Below, piece after piece: positions 7,287 through 12,582 of a stretch of 12,582 bases of DNA. Numbering within the stretch: position 1 is the stretch's first letter; every line of letters begins with the position of its first letter. Location: positions 1 to 12,582 of the forward strand of contig CAAGPW010000242.1 in assembly GCA_900771955.1 (NCBI GenBank), given 5' to 3'. Position numbers and translations under genes: made by a program. The stretch is from Lachnospiraceae bacterium. GTDB lineage: Bacteria; Bacillota; Clostridia; Lachnospirales; Lachnospiraceae. The notes under the pieces are model-generated. The model worked only from the letters and a program-made list of their open reading frames with translations. It did not search any database and was not told the DNA's origin.

Positions 7287-7596
7287 TATGGCGATTAAAT
7301 TTATCGAGAGAGTAAATGAAAATGTCAGGGTATTGCAGATACGGCAACAATGTATATCCAATAACGTTCATTTTGAGTTTCGGCAGTGTGGGACACATTT
7401 TATTAAGGACGGAAAAAGCTACACATTATCTACTCGTAACTTATGCAGTCAGGCAAGAAAAGCAAATATCAATTATTAAACAGCACCTCTCTTTTTTGTG
7501 CAGGGATAGAGAGGAAATATATAAGGATAAGCTTTATAATGACAAAGACAAATACATGTCAACAAAGCACAATATGTGCGGATAAGGAGGTACTTC
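7287..7596 (+). other. Long leader/intergenic stretch with no recognisable gene
   Basis: About 310 AT-rich bases between a good promoter and the AraC-type remnant. Open frames here (7288-7479, 7316-7585) have no ribosome site and no recognisable domain. Small inverted repeats occur: CCTCTC (7486-7491) with GAGAGG (7509-7514), and GCACA-ATA-TGTGC (7567-7579) just before the AAGGAGG at 7584-7590. The last could be an operator or a hairpin affecting translation. Nothing else could be identified. Confidence 0.4.
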
Positions 7597-7943
7597 GTGG
7601 AATGGGTTGAAAGGTTAAACCAGAGCATGGATTATATTGAGGAACATTTGACAGGAGAAATTGACTATGAACAGCTTGGGCGGATTGCCTGCTGCTCCAC
7701 CTATCACTATCAGAGGATGTTTACTTATATGGCAGGTATCACTCTTGCAGAGTATATCCGAAGAAGAAAAATGTCTTTGGCTGCGGTAGACTTGCAGGGT
7801 GGAGAGGACGGATTATAACAGAGTGGCTTCCGGCCTCTGGATATGAATATGCCAATGCTCCCGACATTGAGGTCTACTTAAATCCAGATCCACAGAATGC
7901 ACAATATGAGGTATGGATACCAGTAACAAAGAAGAAGGCATAA
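7597..7943 (+). pseudogene. AraC-family regulator with GyrI-like effector domain, internally deleted
   Basis: The start is GTG 7597 with AAGGAGG six bases upstream. The first part (7597 to about 7800) gives EWVERLNQSMDYIEEHL, then IACCSTYHYQRMFTYMAG and YIRRRKMSLAAVDLQ, which is the first helix-turn-helix of the AraC domain. The frame then stops at 7816-7818. From about 7806, in another frame, ITEWLPASGYEYANAPDIEVY to the TAA at 7941-7943 is the C-terminal strand of a GyrI-like small-molecule-binding domain. Relatives are about 280-300 aa, so about 500 bases (second HTH and most of the effector domain) are missing and the join is out of frame. At most an 73-aa single-HTH peptide could be made. 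Confidence 0.8.
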
Positions 7944-8016
7944 CGGATGGCTTCTATATGATCAGGCATTGCAGCAAAAGCGGGTGAGTGCCGGGGACGG
8001 TAGCTCTGCGGGGATT

Positions 8017-8952
8017 TCAGTGGATCAGAAAAGAAAACAGGATGACTGCGGCCGGCATCGTGATAATGCAAAACAGTGTTGTAAATACATTTAAGATGCC
8101 GGCATAAGGTGCGTCCTTATCAAATACCTGTGCCATCTGAGTGATCGTGGATGCAGACGGAGTAATCGATGCCAGAAAGACAATGAGTAAAAGCGTTTTT
8201 CCATCCGGGATAAGTGTGTAGATCCTGCTGGCATACATAAGAAGCAGAAGAACGGCCGACCAGATGACAAGGCGGATGGCAGAAAAAAGATAGATCTTTT
8301 TGTTCTGCAGACTTTTTTTGATCGGAGCATCCGCCATTAACATACCTGTGACGATCATGCTGAGCGGGGCTAACATATTTCCGATATCGGTAATTGGCGT
8401 TAGGATGATACCAGGAAGCCTGATTTTCAAAAAGAACAAAAGCAGTCCGGCGATAATGGCGAGGACATTGATGTTTGTAAGGATCTTCTTCCATTCCATC
8501 CGTGGACGTTCTGCGATCATGGTGCTGCAGTGTGTCCAAAGGAAGATCATCTGTACGGACATAAATGCACTTGAGTAAAGGACATAGTCCGGGCCGAGGA
8601 TGGCACTTACAAGCGGAATGATCATGTTACCGGAGTTGGAATACATGACGGTTGCCCGCTCAATCGCATTCCAGTGCCAGAATCTCTCACCGATCTTAAT
8701 AAAGATCAGAAGAAAAATATGTATTATGACTGCAAGGACTGCCGCAAACAGCAGTCCTTTTAATTTGTCGTTTGTAAATTCAATCTCAAAAGAATTTATG
8801 ATCGCACACGGAAGCACCAGATACACGACGAGAACAGAGATGATCTTGCTGTCATTTGCTTTTAACAGGTGCTTTTTTACCAGAACATATCCCGGTAAAA
8901 TCATAATAAAAAAGTGAACGAGTTTCTGAAATAAGATAAAACTTATCTGCAT
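8017..8952 (-). CDS. AEC family transporter (auxin efflux carrier-like permease)
   Basis: Integral membrane carrier of the AEC/bile-acid-transporter-like group, 311 aa with about ten hydrophobic segments, the normal architecture. Bacterial members move organic anions such as malate or malonate; this substrate is unknown. Family features include the N-terminal helix ILPGYVLVKKHLL, VLPCAIINSFE, SGNMIIPLVSAILG in the middle of the first half, and the C-terminal SITPSASTITQMAQVF followed by FTTLFCIITMP. I chose ATG 8952 (MQISF) because AAGAGGT lies about 8 bases upstream; an ATG at 9027 is open but would add a hydrophilic 25-residue extension lying across the promoter. Bases 8054-8085 are repeated at the end of the alcohol dehydrogenase gene. 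No terminator was identified after the stop. Confidence 0.88.
   Translation of the reverse strand: MQISFILFQKLVHFFIMILPGYVLVKKHLLKANDSKIISVLVVYLVLPCAIINSFEIEFTNDKLKGLLFAAVLAVIIHIFLLIFIKIGERFWHWNAIERATVMYSNSGNMIIPLVSAILGPDYVLYSSAFMSVQMIFLWTHCSTMIAERPRMEWKKILTNINVLAIIAGLLLFFLKIRLPGIILTPITDIGNMLAPLSMIVTGMLMADAPIKKSLQNKKIYLFSAIRLVIWSAVLLLLMYASRIYTLIPDGKTLLLIVFLASITPSASTITQMAQVFDKDAPYAGILNVFTTLFCIITMPAAVILFSFLIH
8054..8085 (+). repeat. Copy B of the 32-bp repeat, inside the AEC gene
   Basis: 30 of 32 bases match 7170-7201. Here it encodes, on the minus strand, the conserved FTTLFCIITMP segment near the AEC C-terminus. This copy is therefore likely the original context. Confidence 0.75.
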
Positions 8953-8976
8953 GTCAATTACCTCTTTTCGGTCTGT

Positions 8977-9005
8977 ATTATAGTCCATATCTTTTAGAAT
9001 GGAAA
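8977..9005 (-). promoter_or_regulatory. Promoter of the AEC transporter gene
   Basis: On the minus strand TTTCCA (9005-9000), a 17-base spacer and perfect TATAAT (8982-8977) predict a start about 20 bases before the ATG at 8952. It supports 8952 over 9027 as the translation start. Confidence 0.55.
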
Positions 9006-9038
9006 GAGGATAATTGCATTTATCCATATACCGGAGTA

Positions 9039-9284
9039 TCAGTGTGAAAAAGTCCGGTTGAGGATGTCTGAAAAGCTGTGCGCATGTTTGTGCAGCAGTT
9101 CTTCATAAATGGCAAACGACATACCGGCGGTATCTTTTGAAGTGCCAAAAGGGATCAGCTTTGCTTTTGTATACTTTTTCATGGAAGGCTCATCTTTTTT
9201 CCAGGCCATGCCAAATACGATCTCTTCCATATCATGCAGGATAAAGAGCAGTGGCATCAGCCATGCAAGTTCTTTCATTGTCAT
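9039..9284 (-). CDS. HXXEE domain protein, probably truncated
   Basis: Small membrane-associated protein of unknown function. The N-terminus KELAWLMPLLFILHDMEE contains the HXXEE signature (His17, Glu20, Glu21). A second conserved-looking segment, GMSFAIYEELL, follows at about residues 54-64. Family members are roughly twice as long and have additional membrane helices; this one ends at 81 aa with a polar tail (HKHAHSFSDILNRTFSH), so the 3' part appears deleted or replaced by the sequence upstream of the AEC gene. The start at 9284 has AAGAGG about 9 bases upstream and a matching promoter. HXXEE proteins are poorly understood; function is not claimed. Confidence 0.6.
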   Translation of the reverse strand: MTMKELAWLMPLLFILHDMEEIVFGMAWKKDEPSMKKYTKAKLIPFGTSKDTAGMSFAIYEELLHKHAHSFSDILNRTFSH

Positions 9285-9317
9285 AGTAAATTACCTCTTT
9301 TCTTTTTTTCTTTTCGT

Positions 9318-9782
9318 ATGTATCATAAAAAAGATGAGAGCCGGCTTCAATCAACAAAAATCCGTTTTTTTCAGAAATTTGAACAGTGTCTTAGAGAGCG
9401 TTTTTCCGGGCCATTGCAGGATAAAGAAGCGTTAAATCGTCTGGCAGCCAGTCTTCAGTTGTTTTATCAGGATTTCTATGAGGAAGGAGACAGGCTCCTT
9501 GCACTTTTTTCGATTCATGAAGAGGAAATCCATCTGTATGACGATATGTATAACTGCCTGAAAAATGCATTTTACACTTATTATGCGAAAGAGAGACCGG
9601 AAGCGGAGTTTGAAATGGATTATTTTGCTTCCCTGTATGCATCCTTTGTGATGACGTCGTTTGAGTGGATATTAAAGAACCGGCCGGATGTGGATGTGAC
9701 AGCGTATTTTAAAAAATTTTACCGGTCACTGCATGGGATCATCAAGCAGGATGAATCAAAAGAGAAAGAGGGACAGATTTGA
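9318..9782 (+). pseudogene. TetR/AcrR-type regulator remnant lacking the DNA-binding domain
   Basis: The 154-residue frame from ATG 9318 is mainly alpha-helical and matches the ligand-binding half of TetR regulators in character: FFQKFEQCLRERF, then DFYEEGDRLLALFSIHEEE, YYAKERPEAEFEMDYFASLY and FVMTSFEWILKNRPDVDVTA. The usual N-terminal 50-residue helix-turn-helix is missing; upstream bases belong to the HXXEE gene and its promoter. YHKKDES near the beginning resembles the YxxFKxKDEL segment that closes a TetR HTH, suggesting the deletion ended there. No ribosome site precedes 9318. Most likely this is a broken regulator, less likely a genuine HTH-less protein. Confidence 0.6.
9322..9350 (-). 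promoter_or_regulatory. Promoter of the HXXEE gene
   Basis: Minus-strand TTGAAG (9350-9345), 17-base spacer, TATGAT (9327-9322), about 37 bases before the ATG at 9284. It overlaps the start of the TetR-like remnant on the other strand. Confidence 0.5.
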
Positions 9783-9783
9783 A

Positions 9784-10002
9784 ATGAAAGAAAAGAAATA
9801 TCGTGTGGTAAGAATTGATGAGCCGGATTTCGGATGTGAAGGGAGACCCGATGGGGAACCCGCACTGGCAAAGGTATATCTGGAATCGGAGGACGGAGAA
9901 AAGATTGAGCGGATGGAGCCGGATGCGATGCTCTATCAAAAAGAGATCAATGAGGGAACCTGTGTAAGGATTCTGGCGGATGGAAGAATGGAAAAACAGT
10001 AA
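9784..10002 (+). CDS. Small acidic orphan protein, 72 aa
   Basis: I do not recognise this family. It begins MKEKKYRVVRIDEPDFGCEG and continues with KVYLESEDGEKIERMEPDA and CVRILADGRMEKQ. The pattern of short beta strands separated by acidic turns suggests a small beta-rich soluble domain. There is no signal peptide or membrane helix. The start codon lies one base past the TetR-like remnant's stop (9780-9782), so it was probably translationally coupled to that gene; GAGGG lies about 12 bases upstream, rather far. No terminator follows clearly. It is the only intact frame in this decayed stretch, which suggests retained selection, an inference. Confidence 0.6.
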   Translation: MKEKKYRVVRIDEPDFGCEGRPDGEPALAKVYLESEDGEKIERMEPDAMLYQKEINEGTCVRILADGRMEKQ

Positions 10003-10086
10003 AATGCCGATAAAATGCCAGAAAAGTGCCGGAAATTATGCCGGCGGTGGTAGAAAAATAAGCGTTCACAGAAAAATCACAAAAAA

Positions 10087-10113
10087 TTAGCACTCAACGC
10101 TTGACACTGCTAA
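10087..10113. promoter_or_regulatory. CIRCE-like operator (HrcA site)
   Basis: TTAGCACTC, nine bases, CACTGCTAA. The left arm is identical to the CIRCE consensus TTAGCACTC, and the right arm matches GAGTGCTAA at 7 of 9 positions, with the canonical N9 spacing. It overlaps the -35 box of the hsp20 promoter, so HrcA binding would block transcription until heat stress. hrcA itself is not in the window. Confidence 0.8.
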
Positions 10114-10129
10114 CAAACGGTGCTATAAC
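10101..10129 (+). promoter_or_regulatory. Sigma-A promoter of the hsp20 operon
   Basis: Perfect TTGACA (10101-10106), 17-base spacer, TATAAC (10124-10129); start near 10136. The -35 lies within the CIRCE-like element. Confidence 0.8.
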
Positions 10130-10135
10130 ATAGCT

Positions 10136-10272
10136 AGAACAAAGGAAGGGGATAAAAAGAAAAACCTTCCGGAGTTTCATCCGAATGCGTGAGAACGCGG
10201 ACGGGACTTACAGTTTTCATATGGTTTAACATTCATGGCTCACATGATTGTCGATAAAAGGAGGAATGACTT
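10136..10272 (+). other. Structured 5' leader of hsp20
   Basis: About 137 untranslated bases. GGAAGG (10144-10149) can pair with CCTTCC (10165-10170), and GCGT-GAGA-ACGC (10187-10198) forms a small hairpin. CCTTC at 10166-10170 could alternatively pair with GGAGG of the ribosome site (10260-10264), a possible temperature-sensitive mask. This is speculative; the leader length is the firm observation. Confidence 0.4.
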
Positions 10273-10710
10273 ATGTTGATGCCTAGTATTTTTGGAGAGA
10301 ACTTATTTGATGACTGGATGGATTTTTCGTTCCCGGATATTGATAAGACTTTGTACGGGAAACATGCAAAGAATATGATGAAGACCGATGTGAAGGAAAC
10401 CGATAATGGTTATGAAGTTGCCGTTGATCTTCCTGGATTTAAGAAAGACGAGATCAGGCTGGAACTGAATGACGGATATCTGACCATCAGTGCCGAGAAA
10501 GGACTCGACAAGGATGAGAAAGATAAAAAAGATACATATATCAGACGTGAACGTTACGCGGGCAGCATGAGCCGCAGTTTTTATGTAGGTGAAAGCCTTA
10601 CCGAAAAGGATATCCATGCGAAATACGAAAATGGTATTTTAACACTGGATGTTCCGAAGGAAGACAAAAAAGCCGTCCCGGAGAAACGCTATATAGCAAT
10701 TGAAGGTTAA
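10273..10710 (+). CDS. Hsp20/alpha-crystallin family small heat-shock protein
   Basis: ATP-independent cytoplasmic chaperone that holds unfolding proteins in oligomeric assemblies, 145 aa. A short N-terminal arm (MLMPSIFGENLFDDWMDF) precedes the alpha-crystallin domain at about residues 36-132, with VAVDLPGFKKDEIRLEL, YLTISAEK, RRERYAGSMSRSFYV and the signature YENGILTLDVPK. The C-terminal tail holds the I-x-I anchoring motif in RYIAIEG. ATG 10273 is eight bases after AAAGGAGG. Transcription is from a sigma-A promoter under a CIRCE-like operator, so HrcA repression is likely. A 39-aa gene lies 32 bases downstream in the same transcript. Confidence 0.95.
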   Translation: MLMPSIFGENLFDDWMDFSFPDIDKTLYGKHAKNMMKTDVKETDNGYEVAVDLPGFKKDEIRLELNDGYLTISAEKGLDKDEKDKKDTYIRRERYAGSMSRSFYVGESLTEKDIHAKYENGILTLDVPKEDKKAVPEKRYIAIEG

Positions 10711-10742
10711 AACTGGCACAGAGTTGAAAAGAGGCGATTCAT

Positions 10743-10862
10743 ATGGATAAAAATCCGAAGCATCCGTTGAAAAAGAAAAAAGCAGTTTCAAAGATCAATA
10801 TAGCGGATCATGAGGCAGTTGCAGAAGCGAGAGAAGCACACAGTGCGAAGAAGCATCATTAA
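10743..10862 (+). CDS. 39-aa Lys/His-rich mini-protein in the hsp20 operon
   Basis: Short reading frame with a good ribosome site (AAAAGAGG at 10727-10734, eight bases before ATG). It starts MDKNPKHPLKKKKAVSKINI and ends AREAHSAKKHH. The N-terminal half is strongly basic, the middle is a potential amphipathic helix (ADHEAVAEAREA), and the C-terminus has a KKHH cluster. There is no signal or membrane segment. It is co-directional with hsp20 and ahead of the first hairpin, so it should be made under heat stress. The family is not recognised; nucleic-acid, membrane or metal contact by the basic/His residues is only a possibility. Confidence 0.6.
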   Translation: MDKNPKHPLKKKKAVSKINIADHEAVAEAREAHSAKKHH

Positions 10863-10875
10863 CTGCGAAGGAAAA

Positions 10876-10900
10876 GGCCTGCGGATTTTATCGCAGGTCT
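10876..10900 (+). terminator. Hairpin after the hsp20 operon, T-run lost
   Basis: GGCCTGCG (10876-10883) pairs with CGCAGGTC (10892-10899), eight pairs including one G-U, followed by TCAGAATG rather than a T-run. A similar hairpin with TCTTTTG after it lies at 11666-11692. It looks like a terminator whose tail was displaced or changed at the edge of the GNAT unit. Confidence 0.5.
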
Positions 10901-10927
10901 CAGAATGTAGACAAAGTATATAGAATG

Positions 10928-10975
10928 ATAGGTGTAATGTATAAACGTGAAAATTTATACATTACACCTATTTTT
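10928..10975. terminator. Bidirectional terminator, 18-bp perfect stem
   Basis: Bases 10928-10945 pair perfectly with 10954-10971 around the loop CGTGAAAA. T-rich sequence follows on the plus strand, and the minus strand also reads out of the stem, so it can end both the hsp20 operon and the convergent GNAT gene. It forms part of the left inverted repeat. Confidence 0.75.
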
Positions 10976-10988
10976 ATGATACAGACGC

Positions 10989-11513
10989 TTATCCCAAATA
11001 TTTTTCAAAGCATACCAGATGCACATTTGGAATACCGTTAAATACGCACTTTACAATACCTATTTCTTCATATCCTAACCTTTGATATAAATTTTTTGCA
11101 CTTGTGTTTCGCGCATTTGTATCCATACGCAATGCGACACAATCATGCTGCTTTGCATAATTTTCGTAAAATGCTATGAATGCCTTGCCATAACCCTTAT
11201 TCTTTTGAAATGGGTCAACTGCCAGACCATGAAGCACCATGATTTCGTGATCCTTCACACGATGTTTCCACGCTGCATATTTATATTCGTCCCCTTGGAT
11301 TTGATTAATGACTGCTACCGCTACAATTTTTTCTTCATCCATCATAACAAATAAATCATTTCTGCTCAAAGCGTCTTCTGCTGTTTTTCTAGTAGGATAA
11401 ATATTTCGAATCCATCCGGTTGTAGTCAATCCCTTTTCTTCTCCATCATGAATGCGCTCATAAATTTTTTCGATGCTATCAATATCAGCTTTCTTTGCCT
11501 TTCGTATTTCCAT
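10989..11513 (-). CDS. GNAT family N-acetyltransferase
   Basis: Cytoplasmic acetyl-CoA-dependent transferase, 174 aa; substrate (amine, amino acid, antibiotic or protein) unknown. The start region MEIRKAKKADIDSIEKIYER is the usual GNAT strand 1/helix 1. Motif A is LHGLAVDPFQKNKGYGKAF (94-112), with the Q-x-x-x-G-x-G pyrophosphate loop (Gln103, Gly107, Gly109). Motif B is NTSAKNLYQRLGYEE (136-150). ATG 11513 is used, with AAGGAG ten bases upstream; TTG at 11516 is an alternative. The gene is visibly more AT-rich than its neighbours and is enclosed by imperfect inverted repeats, both suggesting acquisition as a unit. A minus-strand TATAAT (11587-11582) lies at the inner edge of the right repeat. 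Confidence 0.9.
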   Translation of the reverse strand: MEIRKAKKADIDSIEKIYERIHDGEEKGLTTTGWIRNIYPTRKTAEDALSRNDLFVMMDEEKIVAVAVINQIQGDEYKYAAWKHRVKDHEIMVLHGLAVDPFQKNKGYGKAFIAFYENYAKQHDCVALRMDTNARNTSAKNLYQRLGYEEIGIVKCVFNGIPNVHLVCFEKYLG

Positions 11514-11588
11514 CAACTTAATACTCCTTTTCGTAGATATTCATAGTTGTCTAATCAGCAAACTACGATTCTATCTGTTCCATTATAA

Positions 11589-11692
11589 TATCATGGAAAA
11601 AGGGTTAATGCATAAATTTTTGCACAGATTAACGCATCATTTTATATACTTTGTTTACAGTCTGGGGCCTGCAAATTTATCCCAGGTCTTTT
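11589..11692 (-). repeat. Right inverted repeat flanking the GNAT gene
   Basis: Inverted counterpart of 10872-10981. It holds the core at 11636-11664, the AT-rich block at 11589-11625 and an outer hairpin at 11666-11689 (CTGGG at 11662-11666 with CCCAG at 11681-11685), then TCTTTTG. The inner block is less palindromic than in the left copy, so the two arms have diverged. Confidence 0.7.
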
Positions 11693-11720
11693 GTCATGAA
11701 AAAAACAGCCGATATATTAT
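11691..11720 (+). promoter_or_regulatory. Promoter for the 220-aa orphan gene
   Basis: TTGTCA (11691-11696), 18-base spacer, TATTAT (11715-11720); start near 11727, about 27 bases before ATG 11754. The -35 begins at the last bases of the right inverted repeat. Confidence 0.5.
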
Positions 11721-11753
11721 ATACAGAGGGAAAAACGGGAAAGGAAACGGGTT

Positions 11754-12416
11754 ATGAATCGTATTTCGATGGAACATAAAATGAATCGGACGGGGGACAA
11801 ACTGGTCACATGGACAGCGACCGGTGAACCGAACTGGTCCTATATTCCGTCAGCCGGAAAATCTTCCAAAACAAAGGAGCAGTTTGTAAGCGAGATCAGA
11901 AGTCTGGCACAGAAAGCGGCGAAGCCGGAAAATCAGGCGGAGTCAGATACCATATCAAGACAGGTACTTGCACTTCGGGCGGAGTATCTTTCGGATGTTG
12001 CACCAAACCGGAAAATGTTTTATCAACAGGCGAAAGCCGCCATGCAAAAGGGAAAGGAAAAAAGGGGGAATAAGCCGATCGGAGAACTGACGCTGCTTGA
12101 TTTTCTTCAGGAAAGCAAAGAAAAAGGGAATCTGGCAGAAAAGCTGATGCCGCTTGGCGGGGGAGCCGTATTAAATCAGCCCATCTTATCGACCGGTGGA
12201 TACGGAGCGGAGGTTTCTTATCAGGGAACGCTGGTGCTCAGTGATACCGGAGCGGGATGGGGGTATGGGCTGACACCGAAGGAGCAGGAAAAATCGCAGG
12301 AATTTTATGCGATCTACTGGCGGGAATATCGTGCAGTAAAAGCGGAAAATAAAGAAGTGCAGACCGTGCTGCCGGATTATCTGGAGACAAGGCCTGCATT
12401 TGATCAGAAAGCATGA
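11754..12416 (+). CDS. Conserved-looking hypothetical protein, 220 aa
   Basis: I do not recognise a family. It is soluble, with no signal peptide or membrane helix. The N-terminus is polar (KLVTWTATGEPNWSYIPSAG, residues 16-35). A helical, lysine-rich stretch with likely amphipathic helices follows (about 40-130, including SRQVLALRAEYLSDV and LTLLDFLQESKEKG). Then comes a glycine-rich segment (LGGGAVLNQPILSTGGYGAE, 134-153) and a Trp/Tyr-rich C-terminus (GAGWGYGLTPKE, EFYAIYWREYRAVKAENKE). AAGGAAA lies seven bases before ATG 11754; in-frame ATGs at 11769 and 11781 are alternatives. It has its own promoter and terminator, so it is a single-gene unit. Confidence 0.75.
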   Translation: MNRISMEHKMNRTGDKLVTWTATGEPNWSYIPSAGKSSKTKEQFVSEIRSLAQKAAKPENQAESDTISRQVLALRAEYLSDVAPNRKMFYQQAKAAMQKGKEKRGNKPIGELTLLDFLQESKEKGNLAEKLMPLGGGAVLNQPILSTGGYGAEVSYQGTLVLSDTGAGWGYGLTPKEQEKSQEFYAIYWREYRAVKAENKEVQTVLPDYLETRPAFDQKA

Positions 12417-12477
12417 TCAGAGCGTGTGTTAAGAATATTAAAAATCAATAGGAAAAAGGAAAGACGGCATCGGGAAG

Positions 12478-12512
12478 ACTCCGGAACAGAGAAAATGTTC
12501 CGGAGTTTTTTC
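12478..12512 (+). terminator. Strong terminator after the 220-aa gene
   Basis: ACTCCGGAACA (12478-12488) pairs perfectly with TGTTCCGGAGT (12496-12506) around GAGAAAA, followed by TTTTTTC. Confidence 0.92.
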
Positions 12513-12515
12513 TTG

Positions 12516-12580
12516 CGCTATAGGAAAGACCTCGTTACGTTAATGGGATAAAGAATGTAATTATGATCTTTCCTATAGCG
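12516..12580. repeat. Palindromic element with 14-bp inverted termini at window edge
   Basis: CGCTATAGGAAAGA (12516-12529) and its exact complement TCTTTCCTATAGCG (12567-12580) surround 37 bases with no reading frame. With no T-run on either side it is not a terminator; it resembles a very short MITE-type or dispersed palindromic repeat. The flanking bases partly continue the symmetry, and the right side is cut by the window. Confidence 0.6.
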
Positions 12581-12582
12581 TA

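Larger units (their letters stand above)
10872..10981 (+). repeat. Left inverted repeat flanking the GNAT gene
   Basis: About 110 bases that match, in inverse orientation, bases 11589-11692. The best core is 10901-10929 against the complement of 11636-11664, identical at 26 of 29 positions. A second block, 10947-10981 against the complement of 11589-11625, is also clearly alike. The outermost bases are AAAAG-x-CCTG on both sides. Together they bracket a single acetyltransferase gene. Confidence 0.7.

Noticed and set aside
7288..7585. Two overlapping plus-strand frames of 63 and 89 codons
   Set aside because: The first ATG lies two bases past a -10 box, neither has a ribosome site, and the translations lack any recognisable pattern.
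8120..8917. Long antisense and shifted frames across the AEC gene
   Set aside because: They are shadows of the AEC coding sequence with no independent start signals or domains.
10015..10050. GCCGG/CCGGC inverted repeat as a terminator for the 72-aa gene
   Set aside because: The stem is only five pairs and there is no T-run.

Overview
The window looks like a chromosomal segment of a Gram-positive anaerobe of the Clostridia, most likely a gut Lachnospiraceae. This rests on the protein mix (MATE exporter, hybrid cluster protein with a divergent Crp/Fnr regulator, iron-type alcohol dehydrogenase, AEC carrier, HXXEE protein), strong AGGAGG-type ribosome sites, U-tailed terminators, sigma-A type promoters and a CIRCE-like heat-shock operator. 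The taxonomic call is inference; no rRNA or tRNA is present.

Layout. Bases 1-1100 hold a structured repeat, a class I glutamine amidotransferase-like hydrolase (C26/PuuD type) and, fused to its 3' end, the wreck of a GNAT acetyltransferase gene. A MATE transporter (1133-2500) converges on hcp (2558-4192, minus strand) across a shared terminator. hcp is divergent from a Crp/Fnr-family regulator gene (4297-4965). A perfect 16-bp palindrome in the gap is centred at -41.5 from the best-predicted hcp start, so this pair looks like a self-contained nitrosative-stress/redox switch. A histidine-rich lipoprotein (5077-5973) and an Fe-dependent alcohol dehydrogenase (6049-7179) follow in the same direction.

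Bases 7200-9800 are an area of decay. They contain an AraC/GyrI-like regulator with a large internal deletion, an intact AEC transporter (8017-8952, minus), a C-terminally truncated HXXEE protein (minus) and a TetR-like C-terminal domain without its DNA-binding head. A 32-bp sequence inside the AEC gene recurs at 30/32 identity across the stop codon of the alcohol dehydrogenase, which marks a past rearrangement. A 72-aa orphan protein follows the TetR remnant.

Bases 10087-10862 are a heat-shock operon: a CIRCE-like operator overlapping a sigma-A promoter, a structured leader, an Hsp20 gene and a 39-aa Lys/His-rich ORF. Next comes an AT-richer GNAT acetyltransferase gene (minus) enclosed by about 100-bp imperfect inverted repeats (10872-10981 and 11589-11692) that look like the ends of a mobile or formerly mobile unit. 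The window closes with a 220-aa orphan protein under its own promoter and terminator, and a separate palindromic element at the right edge.

I see no convincing complete new defence or metabolic system. The most unusual structures are the inverted-repeat-bounded GNAT gene, the period-4 histidine lipoprotein, the hcp/regulator switch and the Hsp20-associated mini-protein.
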